From Bacteroidia bacterium (GTDB taxonomy: Bacteria; Bacteroidota; Bacteroidia; CAILMK01; JBBDIG01): 45,196 nt of DNA. Position numbers and translations under genes: made by a program. Location of the stretch: NCBI GenBank assembly GCA_040880525.1, contig JBBDIG010000011.1:1-45196 (forward strand). The letters run 5' to 3'. This document shows positions 1 to 8,519 of this stretch, piece by piece; positions within the stretch are counted from its first letter, which is position 1; the number at the start of each line of letters is the position of its first letter. The notes under the pieces were generated by a model. It was not told where the DNA came from. It made no database searches and was given only the letters and a program-made list of their open reading frames with translations.

Positions 1-2593
1 TATTGATATTTTCATGAAGAAACGTGGACTGCGTAAATGGAATGCTGTCAGCCAGCACTAAAAAACTAGTGCTATCTTGGTGGCGGGAATAAAGCCGGTA
101 ATGCGAAACAAAGATATTTTCCAATGAATCGGGCGGCCAGGTGAGCAGAATCTTGCCCTCCGAAGAAGATGTGGAATCTACCGTTGCGTGGAAAGTTTCA
201 GGCGATCGATAAAACTCATCCGGTGTAATTTTAATGTTTACCGTATCAAAAGCGGCACAGCCGCTTGAGTCGGTAATCCGTACCCAATAATTGCCTTCTT
301 CGTATGCCCAAGTTTGCCCCAACGTATCATAATTGGACCAGTAATATACGCTGTGGCCCGTATCTGCTTTCAGTTGCACACTATCGCCCCGGCAAAAAAT
401 GGTGGTGGTATCTGCATCAATTTCTGTGGGGAAAAAGCATTCTGTGAATTTTATGAGAAAGGCATCACCGTCACCAGAATAAACGGTTTGAAAAGCACCT
501 GATGTAACCGGGAAATCATTTGAGGTTGTATTTGAGCTTGTCCTTCCTGTCAGATAAATACATTTTGCTACACCATTATAATCAATGCCATGGCCAATGG
601 TTGTATAGCTGCCACCGTAGTAGCTGGCATAGTGCCGATTACCGGAATAATCAAGTTGAAGAACGGCAGCAAGTAATGTTGCTGAACCAAAATTTGTTTG
701 GAAAGAATGTTTGGTGACTGGAAATAATGAAGAAGTAATACGGCCTGTGGCTATGACTTTACCATATTTTGCCTTCAAATCAAGAAACCAACCTTTCCCA
801 AAATAACCACCCCAAACAAAAGAATGAGACGCAGAGAATTTTATCAAATAAATATTTGGCCCGTTGGAGGAAACAGGTAACAACCCATTTTGGGAAACTG
901 GTAAAGTATCCTCGTCATTGGCAACTGAAAGATAATATTCGCCAAATTCGTCCGCAGTTATATGAATGGAGTTCGGCCATATTAGATCAGTCCCAAAATA
1001 AGAACCATAAAGCCGCGAACCTGTACTATCCATAATAGTTATAAACGCAATTCGATTGACTAGCGTTGTAGATTGGTAAGCATTAGATGTAACTGATAAA
1101 TTTAGATTGTTTGTACCACCTGCAATATAAACTTGCTCGTCCTTTCCTACGTCAATACTTTCCGCAATGCCACCACCGAAAGTATTTGCCCCTACTCCAA
1201 GATAAGTAGACCAATTTCTCCCCCCACTATTATTGAACTTCACTGCGACACCATCATGTAAGCTACCAGTTTTAGCATTCAAATATGCCCCGGATGAGAC
1301 AGGAAAATCTGTACTATTTGAAAAGCCGGCAGCATATACACTCCCTGAATGTCCAATTGCTAATTCATTTAATTCATCCCGATCGCTTCCCCCAATATAT
1401 GTTGCCCAAGACCGTGTTCCATCGGAATTGAACTTTATCACTATCCCATCCTTACCAATTCCTGTTGCGGGACCTGAATAGGATGCCTGAAAAGCATTGA
1501 GTGTTGGCAAACCATCGCCAGCATAACCACAAACAAAGAGTTCAGACGAATTGAAAATACTAATATCCAAAAATTCCGTGGTATGGTATCCTCCATAATA
1601 TGTGGACCATTGCAAACTTCCGGAGCTGTCAAATTTAGAAATAAAACCACAAGGGCTTCCGGATCGGGTAGTTTGAAAGGCCCCTGTGGTAACTGGAAAA
1701 TCAGTGCTCTCAGTTCTGCCGGCTACATACACGTTGCCTAATGTATCGGAAATTACTCCATTACCATCTTCTGATCCTGAACCTCCTAGAAAAGTGGACC
1801 AAACGCGCACAAATGGATCAATTATTAATTCTTCATCCAGGTTGTAATTTTCGGTAGTAAATGACAAAATGCGGTTTGACAAATTGAAGTTGCATTCTAT
1901 TTCATGACCGTTCTGATAAGCCACGGGCGCGTGTTCGGTGATATTCCCAAGAGGGGTTTCGGCATTAAACTGTCCCTGTCCATCAATAAAAATATTTTCT
2001 GCTCCGGTATATTTCATCCTGATCTCGTTAATGTCGCCTCCGGGATGCACGATTAAATCGTACTTTAAACCTTGGACTCCGCCTTCTTCTGAAAAATAAA
2101 ATACAAGATCAATGTGTGGATATAAATCTTTATAAATAATTTTTTTAAATGTAGGTACATTCTCAATACCATCCGGGCAGTGGGGAAAATAATAATTAAA
2201 ATATGGCCCTGCAGCATCTTCGCCAACCGTAATTGATTCGGTATTTGCACCCAAAAAGTCTACATCCACCCTGTGGAGTTGCAAATTCACTTCTGGTTTG
2301 CCATCCTCGTCACTATAAAATTTATCGCGGTTTGCCTCCTGTGCCGCCATTTCCTCATAATGCGATAGCACATAGCTGATGCCGTTTTTGCGCAGGTATA
2401 TGGTTTGGCCCTTCAGGTTTGCCTGGAACAGGATGTCAGGGGTGGGCCTGCCATCAGTGTCGGTAAGCTGTCCTTGGTTTTGGATAAAGCCAAGGGAGGA
2501 GGTTCCTTGAAAACCTTGTGCCGCTGCACCCAAAGAACCCGCTAAGACCAGCGAAAGCGAAAAGAAACACAGAAGTTTGAAAAAAAATGGCAT
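1..2593 (-). CDS. Secreted beta-propeller (SBBP-repeat) surface protein, C-terminus beyond window
   Basis: An open minus-strand frame of 864 codons runs off the left edge, so the C-terminus is missing. It starts at the ATG at 2593 with a hydrophobic signal peptide (MPFFFKLLCFFSLSLVLAG) followed by an N-terminal domain of about 230 residues that begins GFIQNQGQLTDTDG. This resembles the DUF7948-type domain found ahead of SBBP propellers. From about residue 255 there are repeated blades of the form TYLGG...GNVYVAGRT.STDFPVT.GAFQ, the SBBP beta-propeller signature. The visible end has an Ig-like stretch with DSSGC and the start of a fibronectin-III-like segment. Such proteins are normally exported by type IX secretion, and a C-terminal sorting domain would be expected outside the window. 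Substrate and role are unknown. The frame is continuous in the stretches I translated. Confidence 0.85.
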   Translation of the reverse strand, partial: MPFFFKLLCFFSLSLVLAGSLGAAAQGFQGTSSLGFIQNQGQLTDTDGRPTPDILFQANLKGQTIYLRKNGISYVLSHYEEMAAQEANRDKFYSDEDGKPEVNLQLHRVDVDFLGANTESITVGEDAAGPYFNYYFPHCPDGIENVPTFKKIIYKDLYPHIDLVFYFSEEGGVQGLKYDLIVHPGGDINEIRMKYTGAENIFIDGQGQFNAETPLGNITEHAPVAYQNGHEIECNFNLSNRILSFTTENYNLDEELIIDPFVRVWSTFLGGSGSEDGNGVISDTLGNVYVAGRTESTDFPVTTGAFQTTRSGSPCGFISKFDSSGSLQWSTYYGGYHTTEFLDISIFNSSELFVCGYAGDGLPTLNAFQASYSGPATGIGKDGIVIKFNSDGTRSWATYIGGSDRDELNELAIGHSGSVYAAGFSNSTDFPVSSGAYLNAKTGSLHDGVAVKFNNSGGRNWSTYLGVGANTFGGGIAESIDVGKDEQVYIAGGTNNLNLSVTSNAYQSTTLVNRIAFITIMDSTGSRLYGSYFGTDLIWPNSIHITADEFGEYYLSVANDEDTLPVSQNGLLPVSSNGPNIYLIKFSASHSFVWGGYFGKGWFLDLKAKYGKVIATGRITSSLFPVTKHSFQTNFGSATLLAAVLQLDYSGNRHYASYYGGSYTTIGHGIDYNGVAKCIYLTGRTSSNTTSNDFPVTSGAFQTVYSGDGDAFLIKFTECFFPTEIDADTTTIFCRGDSVQLKADTGHSVYYWSNYDTLGQTWAYEEGNYWVRITDSSGCAAFDTVNIKITPDEFYRSPETFHATVDSTSSSEGKILLTWPPDSLENIFVSHYRLYSRHQDSTSFLVLADSIPFTQSTFLHENIN

Positions 2594-2760
2594 GAGCAGC
2601 AATTGAGTAAAAGAAACAAGTTCGTCTAATCTAACTACATCAAATTTCTCAAAAAGATTTCATTCTGAGAAACATTCATCTTTTCCGCACTCGTCATACC
2701 CTTTGTTGAAGCCTGGCAATGGGAGAAAATTCAATTTCGAAAGAAGGGGATAAAATGATA

Positions 2761-3057
2761 TTACTCCACCACCGTCACAGTCCCCACCTCCCTCAGCACC
2801 TCACCATCAAAACCGCTCACGGTGATGCGGAAGAGGTAGACGCCTGACGGAGCATTAGCGCCATCCCAGGGCTGGGAGGTTTCGGTGGTGTAGATGAGTT
2901 CGCCCCAGCGGTTGAAGATGCGCATGGAGTAGGACTTGATCCAGGCGCCAGCGGGGCCGAAGCTGTCGTTGATGCCGTCTGCCTGGCCGGGCGAGAAGGC
3001 GTTGGGTATCCACAGTTTGGGGGCCTAGCGGGTGCAGACTACGATGGACGTATTCGC
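2761..3057 (-). pseudogene. Orphan CHU_C (gliding-motility C-terminal) domain fragment with in-frame stop
   Basis: On the minus strand a frame ending in TAA at 2761 encodes 88 residues of a complete CHU_C type B sorting domain. Recognisable pieces are LWIPNAFSPG, then RIFNRWGELIY, then PWDGANAPSGVYLFRI and a terminal GTVTVVE. The frame is interrupted by TAG at 3025-3027, preceded by only ten more sense codons (ANTSIVVCTR) and another stop, with no start codon or signal peptide. Such domains lie at the end of large secreted proteins, so this is the leftover tail of a lost gene. The fragment is visibly more GC-rich than its neighbours, which suggests a different history. It is not part of the propeller gene next door, which is in the same orientation but starts downstream at 2593. 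Confidence 0.75.
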
Positions 3058-3094
3058 CTAAATATTTTTAAGGTTTGCAGGCAGTTGTGCAACT

Positions 3095-3110
3095 CTGGGC
3101 TTCTGCCCGG
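3095..3110. repeat. Short hairpin repeat, copy 1 (CTGGGC-TTCT-GCCCGG)
   Basis: A six-base-pair stem with a four-base loop. A near-identical copy in the same orientation lies at 30489-30504 (loop TTCC). Both copies are in intergenic DNA just upstream of a decayed, GC-rich secreted-protein fragment. Confidence 0.5.
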
Positions 3111-3192
3111 AAGTATAATATTCAGAAACATACTGAGAATCACATATTGTAATTCTGTGTAATTGCGATAACATTCCGGGCTACAAACATGA

Positions 3193-3225
3193 AGGCGCCA
3201 GACAGCTTGAAACCGTCTGACGCCT
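3193..3225 (-). terminator. Hairpin terminator after the cold-shock gene
   Basis: An inverted repeat (AGGCG-C-CAGAC ... GTCTG-A-CGCCT, one mismatch) lies about 35 bases past the stop of the minus-strand cold-shock gene. On the minus strand the sequence after it is only moderately T-rich (TCATGTTTGTAG), so it may be an inefficient or factor-assisted terminator. Confidence 0.5.
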
Positions 3226-3259
3226 AAGCGCTTTATTTCATGATTGGCAATACAGTATA

Positions 3260-3706
3260 TTATACCTTTTTTACTCTTACTGAATTCATTCCTTTCATTC
3301 CCCGCTCCAGCTCGAAAGTGACTGTATCGCCTTCTTCAATTTTATCTATTAATCCATTGACGTGGACAAAATAGCGGTCGTTGGTGCCGGGTACTTTAAT
3401 GAAACCGAATCCTTTACAATGATCAAAAAAGTCAACTTTTCCTTTTAGGACAGCATCAGTTTCATCCTTCTCTCTTTTTGGAACGCCCAGCGGAATGCTG
3501 CTCAAATCAATTTTTTTCTTTTTTGCCGGATCGGGTGGGGTATCCGTAATATTCCCATTTTCATCAATATAGGCTAGCATGTTTTCAAGAGCTCCTCCTT
3601 CTGAGTTGGCTTTGCGCTCATCACGCTTCTCCTGCTTTTCAAGCCTTTTCTTCATTCTTTTCTTTTCTCTTTCTTTCTTATTAAAAGTTTCCTGCGATTT
3701 GCCCAT
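3260..3706 (-). CDS. Cold-shock-domain nucleic-acid-binding protein with basic N-terminal tail
   Basis: 148 residues. The C-terminal 65 residues form a cold shock domain (OB fold) with both RNA-binding motifs: RNP1 as KGFGFI and RNP2 as YFVHV, then an EEGDTVTFELERG strand and a VRVKKV end. The first 35 residues are a very basic, helical, probably disordered tail (KKEREKKRMKKRLEKQEKR), followed by an acidic linker. This longer layout is common for Bacteroidota CspA relatives, whereas classical CspA is about 70 residues. It is expected to act in the cytoplasm as an RNA chaperone or single-strand nucleic-acid binder. It is monocistronic, with its own hairpin downstream. The start is the only ATG ahead of the basic tail. 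Confidence 0.9.
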   Translation of the reverse strand: MGKSQETFNKKEREKKRMKKRLEKQEKRDERKANSEGGALENMLAYIDENGNITDTPPDPAKKKKIDLSSIPLGVPKREKDETDAVLKGKVDFFDHCKGFGFIKVPGTNDRYFVHVNGLIDKIEEGDTVTFELERGMKGMNSVRVKKV

Positions 3707-3865
3707 TTTGGTTTTTTTAGTTTAATAAAGACACAACATGTAGCGCGGTGCTCATAACGCTCAAAATTGCCGGTGCTTCCTATCGCAATACTGATACCGC
3801 AAAGGAAAAGAGGGTAGCATAAAAAATAATTTTTAATTTAATCTCAAATGCCGATCATTGCCGGG

Positions 3866-6800
3866 TTACCGGATCAATGTCACATTTCCCTTGAGATATT
3901 GCACTGATTTATCACTGCCGGAAAATGAGATGATATAAACATACACATCATCAGGGGCTTCTCCGCCCCTGTAGGTTCCATCCCATTGATCTTTGAGTGA
4001 GGAACTTTTGAATACCCGTTGCCCCCACCGGTCGTATATGAGCAATTCATATTCAAAGACAAAAAGTCCCTGAACGGCAAAATAGTCATTGGTGCCATTT
4101 CCATTAGGACTGAATACGTTAGGAGCGTACAGCGTTGGTGGCACCATCAGGCAGCTTGTGTTGGAGAGGCTCCAAACATTTTTCGTGGCGGAAGCCGAAT
4201 CCTCCTCCCGCATTGCCCTGATCTGGTAGCAATACTCCGGCAGGCTGTTCAGGTCGGTCTGGTGGTCTTCCCATTGCAGTTCTGCTATGTCCGTCAATGA
4301 TGCCAGGCTCCTGAAGTTTCCGGCCTGGTCCTGTACTTCAATCCCATGGGCGCGGGTTCCGAGGCGCCAGCCATTATAAGCAGACCATTCCAATTGAGGA
4401 ACGGGATGAGCCGTGGTGTCTGTTGTCAGCACCATCGTCTGGCCGGGATTGCTCCATTCGCTTACATCCCCGCAACTGTCAATATACCTGATGCGATACG
4501 TGTAGCTTTCATCATCCACCTCCACCTGCCTATCCCGGTAACTGAGCGTGGTACCTGATAATTCATTATTTAATACTTCAAATGACCCAAAAGGATCTTT
4601 ACGCTCCAGAATATATTGCCTGATATTCACCAAAGGTTGTGGCTCCCACTCCACCAGTATCCATTTATCTTCTTCTACCGTAGCCCTTCTTAATTCTGGT
4701 GCCGGAACAACCGGAATATATACCGGTAACGCATCATCCCAATCGCTCTTGCTTTCCATCAGGTGGCCTCCATCCTCGTTGGCTATCACCCTGTAGCGGT
4801 GATTAACGTAACAGATAATTGATGAATCTATAAAAACTGAGCTGTCGCCAGATACGGTGGCGATCAGCGAATATCCGCTCGGTTCATCCGCATTGTCGCG
4901 GTACAGATGATATTTCTGGACCGGCCATCCGGAATAATGATTCCAGCTTACGATGTTGCGATTGGTATCAGGTTCTGCCTCAATATTTACAGAACAATGA
5001 GACCGCGTTCTGTCAAGCACACTGAAAAACCCACAGGTGTTTTCAAACTGCACATTAAAGCAATAGCTGCTGTTAAGGGTACTCAGATTTTCATAAATAA
5101 ATACGGTATCACTCTTTATATTGGAAATGCCCACCTTCTCCCATTTTTGTTCTGAATTTTTTATATAAAAATGATATGCCTTAAAATCAATTTCAGGATA
5201 CGGGGCGAATTCCATTTTAACCCGTTCTTCATCCTCCACCGTTACTCGATAAATAAAAGGAGTAAGATGATCAATACTATCGCCCACCGCAATATCATAG
5301 ATAAAGGTGTCCTTACATCCGAAGCTATTTGTGGCAATGAGTTTTACGCTATACCAATCTTTGCGCGTGAAAATATGCGCAGGATTTTCATCCTGGCTTG
5401 TCGTCCCGTCATCAAAATTCCAGAAGTATTGGGTGATGGGCTTTTCGCTTTTGGAAATGTTCATAAACTGAACCGGCTCATTGACGCAGATCCGGTCCTG
5501 CTTTATCAAAAAGCCGGCTCCAATAGTCGCGATTTCAACATCCTTTTTTATTTCCGCCCGGCAGCCATAAGTATTTTCCAGCAATAGCTCAACAGCGTAT
5601 ATCCCTGGGGCTGAATAGGCATGCTTGACTACGGCTGCGCCCATCACTATTTCTGTATGGCCATCGCCAAAATTCCATGATGAAAAACGCAGGTATCCTT
5701 CGCCAGCCGTGGAAGTATTATTAAAAACTGTGTTTTGCCTAAGGCATGGATTATTGAAAGTAAAGTCCGGACTGGGCTTATCCCGTACCCAGATGGTATC
5801 GCCAATAGGAATGGAAACCCTGCAACCCTTTGCATCAATCAAAATGAGCAGCGGGATATAACGACCAGGCGAATTATAGGTAAAGCTGACATTCTGCCCA
5901 TCTATCAGGGAGCCATCGCCCATGTCCCAGATAATGCGATCAGCGCCCTCGGTTTTGGATGTGAAATTTACCTTGAGAGGAAAACATCCTTCATTGATGT
6001 CCACCTCGCCCGTTCCTCTCGGCCCCATGATCTTGACAAAATCGGGAACAACAAGCGTATCGGAACAATAGATATCTGAAACGATGAGGGTAACGGTAAA
6101 GGAATCCGATGTTTCGTAAACCTTTTGTGGATTCCGCAGAGTGGAACTGGTGCCATCGCCAAAAAACCACTTATGGCTTTTGAGCGGATGCCTTCCGGGA
6201 ACAGAGGCATCGCTGAACTGGATGGTAAGAGGCGGGCAGTCCCCAATAGAATCGTTGGCTGTAAAGTTTGCTTTCAGAAATTTAACCTCCACATGCGCAT
6301 AGACTGTATCATCACAATCTGTAGAATCATTTACAGCTATATAGCGGACCTGATAATTCCCTTCATCCTCATATCGCTTCACCGGGCTTTCAAGGTTGCT
6401 GGTGGTACCATCGCCAAAATTCCAGAAATGTCTGTCGGCTCCTGCTGATCCGTTATAAAAAAATACAGAATCAGGATTGCACCTGGGCTGCACGAAATCA
6501 ATCTTTGCGAGGGGAGCATTAAGCGTGACCGTACTTCCGGTATCCGAAGTACACTGCTTATGATAGAGGGTAAGTTTTACCGGAAAATCCTGGAGTTGTC
6601 CAATAAAAGTATGTCTGGGATTCCAGTCAATGCTCGTATGTGGTGCATTAAAATCCCATCTGAAGCTATCCGGTTGTATGGCCGAGGTATCCGTTTGATT
6701 CAGGAAATTAACCGTGAGAGATTTTCCGCATCCTTCGGGTGGAATGGCGAGATATTCAGGCACAAGCTTGCTGCCTATCGAAAGCTGGATGCTGTCTGTA

Positions 6801-8359
6801 TCATGGCAACCCCACTCGTCCTCAATTATCAGCACAGCCCAAAACTCCCCGGTGTCAGGATAATGCCGGGAAGGATTGGGATCCGTACTGGTTTTAGGTC
6901 CGGGGAAAGGATCAATAAATTCCCAATGCCAGTTTTCGACAGAAAGGATCGTATCAAGTACATTATAAAACTGGACGGTTGTAGGAGCACACAGGTTTTT
7001 GGTATTCGTAACAGGTTTGGCAATAGTATCAGAGAGATAAATATAATCTTTCTTAACAACTGTATCCGTACAGCCATAGATATTGGTTACTACAAGTGTA
7101 ATGTCGTAAGTTCCTTTTTCGTAAAAAGTGTATATGGGGTTTTGCGTGTTCGCTGTGCCTCCGTCATCAAAATCCCACTCCCATTTTATTATGTCCTTCC
7201 CTTCTCCAAAAAAGTTTGCGGTGAAGGGGACATCACAATGTGCTCTGACCGGAGCATGAAAATCAGCATTGGGTTTTGGATTTACCACCACTTCTATGGT
7301 GCTGTCCAGTTCGCAGCCCATTGACGAACTTACTTTCAACTTCACCTGCCAGGTGCCTGCTCCAAAACTATGCGATCCTGAAGGAGCGTTGCTGAAAGTA
7401 CCGTCCCCGAAATTCCATTGGTAATTCACTGATCCCGGAAAATTTTGCGCGTCCGCATTGTACGAAACGGAGGCCGGTTCGCAACTTCTTGTTGGCGAAA
7501 CCGACATGTCCAGCGATGGCCTTTCCAACGTAACCAGGGCCGGGACAGTTTTTCTCCTGATACATCCCGTTGTCAAATTGGTTATTGTGAGGGTAACATC
7601 ATAGGTTCCATAGCTGGTGTACGTGTGTGATGGTTCCTCATCAGTACTGCTCCCTCCGTCTCCAAAGCTCCAGGAATAGGAATACGAACCTGAGCCATTG
7701 GTTACCGGGGCCGAAAACTTTACTGTGCGCGGGATATTGCAATCAGTTACCGTATTTGGTTTAATTTCAAATTCAGGCCGGGGCTGCACCTTTACCACGT
7801 TTATATACCTTTTCACGGCCTTACAACCATTCAGGTCAATGACTTCCAGGAGCACATCGAAAGTGCCCGTATGGGTGTAGGAATGCATCGTGGAGCCATT
7901 GGAGTTCAAAACGTTACCGTCCCCAAAATCCCATCGCCATTGCGTTATGGGTCCTGTGCCGGGCGTGCTGTTATCCGTAAACTGAACATTCAGCGGTTCG
8001 CAACCTTGATCCGGACTCACACTGAAATCGGCAACAGGATTTGCAAAAACATGAATGTAACCGGTTTTAGAAATAAAATCTGTGGCTCCGGAGCTATCTG
8101 CTACTTTCAGGGTTACCGTGTAAACGCCCGGAGCAGAGTATATCGCTCCCGGATTCTTTTGTGCCGACTGATTGCCATTGCCAAAATTCCATTCCCATGA
8201 AACAACACTTCCGGAAGACTGATCAGTAAATTTTACATTGAGCGGGGAACACCCGGATAGTACATCACCATTGAAATCAGCCGTTACCTGCGCCTGGCAA
8301 ATAGCCAGGCAACTGCTACATAGAAGCGTAATTAACAGGTGTTTTGGAGAGAGGGCCAT
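3866..8359 (-). CDS. Giant PKD-repeat surface protein with CHU_C type IX sorting domain
   Basis: About 1,497 residues from the chosen ATG at 8359, which opens a standard signal peptide (MALSPKHLLITLLCSSCLA) ending AICQAQ. The frame continues to an ATG at 8428 but the extra 23 residues would bury the signal peptide. I count about twelve consecutive PKD-like modules with cores such as WEWNFGNG, WRWDFGDG, WSFGDG, WNFGDGT and WFFGDGT. Modules six, seven and ten are degenerate (WHWEFID, FRWDFNAP, IIWDMGDG). Three or so fibronectin-III-like segments follow, then the C-terminal CHU_C domain (YAPNVFSPNGNG, YDRWGQRVF, KGNVTLIR end). PKD modules are beta-sandwich adhesion or spacer domains, and CHU_C directs export by type IX secretion. 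It is likely a cell-surface adhesin or filament component. The ligand is unknown, and no enzymatic domain is visible. Confidence 0.9.
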   Translation of the reverse strand: MALSPKHLLITLLCSSCLAICQAQVTADFNGDVLSGCSPLNVKFTDQSSGSVVSWEWNFGNGNQSAQKNPGAIYSAPGVYTVTLKVADSSGATDFISKTGYIHVFANPVADFSVSPDQGCEPLNVQFTDNSTPGTGPITQWRWDFGDGNVLNSNGSTMHSYTHTGTFDVLLEVIDLNGCKAVKRYINVVKVQPRPEFEIKPNTVTDCNIPRTVKFSAPVTNGSGSYSYSWSFGDGGSSTDEEPSHTYTSYGTYDVTLTITNLTTGCIRRKTVPALVTLERPSLDMSVSPTRSCEPASVSYNADAQNFPGSVNYQWNFGDGTFSNAPSGSHSFGAGTWQVKLKVSSSMGCELDSTIEVVVNPKPNADFHAPVRAHCDVPFTANFFGEGKDIIKWEWDFDDGGTANTQNPIYTFYEKGTYDITLVVTNIYGCTDTVVKKDYIYLSDTIAKPVTNTKNLCAPTTVQFYNVLDTILSVENWHWEFIDPFPGPKTSTDPNPSRHYPDTGEFWAVLIIEDEWGCHDTDSIQLSIGSKLVPEYLAIPPEGCGKSLTVNFLNQTDTSAIQPDSFRWDFNAPHTSIDWNPRHTFIGQLQDFPVKLTLYHKQCTSDTGSTVTLNAPLAKIDFVQPRCNPDSVFFYNGSAGADRHFWNFGDGTTSNLESPVKRYEDEGNYQVRYIAVNDSTDCDDTVYAHVEVKFLKANFTANDSIGDCPPLTIQFSDASVPGRHPLKSHKWFFGDGTSSTLRNPQKVYETSDSFTVTLIVSDIYCSDTLVVPDFVKIMGPRGTGEVDINEGCFPLKVNFTSKTEGADRIIWDMGDGSLIDGQNVSFTYNSPGRYIPLLILIDAKGCRVSIPIGDTIWVRDKPSPDFTFNNPCLRQNTVFNNTSTAGEGYLRFSSWNFGDGHTEIVMGAAVVKHAYSAPGIYAVELLLENTYGCRAEIKKDVEIATIGAGFLIKQDRICVNEPVQFMNISKSEKPITQYFWNFDDGTTSQDENPAHIFTRKDWYSVKLIATNSFGCKDTFIYDIAVGDSIDHLTPFIYRVTVEDEERVKMEFAPYPEIDFKAYHFYIKNSEQKWEKVGISNIKSDTVFIYENLSTLNSSYCFNVQFENTCGFFSVLDRTRSHCSVNIEAEPDTNRNIVSWNHYSGWPVQKYHLYRDNADEPSGYSLIATVSGDSSVFIDSSIICYVNHRYRVIANEDGGHLMESKSDWDDALPVYIPVVPAPELRRATVEEDKWILVEWEPQPLVNIRQYILERKDPFGSFEVLNNELSGTTLSYRDRQVEVDDESYTYRIRYIDSCGDVSEWSNPGQTMVLTTDTTAHPVPQLEWSAYNGWRLGTRAHGIEVQDQAGNFRSLASLTDIAELQWEDHQTDLNSLPEYCYQIRAMREEDSASATKNVWSLSNTSCLMVPPTLYAPNVFSPNGNGTNDYFAVQGLFVFEYELLIYDRWGQRVFKSSSLKDQWDGTYRGGEAPDDVYVYIISFSGSDKSVQYLKGNVTLIR

Positions 8360-8490
8360 GGGATTTACCACTTTGAAAGCCGTGAAAGTTACTGAATATT
8401 TTATCAGCCTTCCTGTTATGACGATCAAGTTTATACTGAGGTTGTCTCACAGATATTATTCTTGCAATAAACTGCCACAGGCGGTGTAAT

Positions 8491-8498
8491 TATCTTTG
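8491..8498 (+). promoter_or_regulatory. Putative -7 promoter element TATCTTTG before the K+ transporter gene
   Basis: Matches the Bacteroidota housekeeping -7 consensus TAnnTTTG. A clear -33 TTTG is not obvious at the usual spacing. It overlaps the most upstream possible start (TTG at 8496), which argues that translation starts further downstream. Confidence 0.45.
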
Positions 8499-8519
8499 CA
8501 CGGCAGCAGAAACAGGATT

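Noticed and set aside
6560-7324. Plus-strand open frame of 254 codons
   Set aside because: It lies wholly antisense to the giant PKD protein and reads like a mirror of its repeats, with no family motif.
8360-8428. Longer start of the PKD protein
   Set aside because: It would put 23 residues before a good signal peptide; the internal ATG is preferred, though the longer form cannot be excluded.
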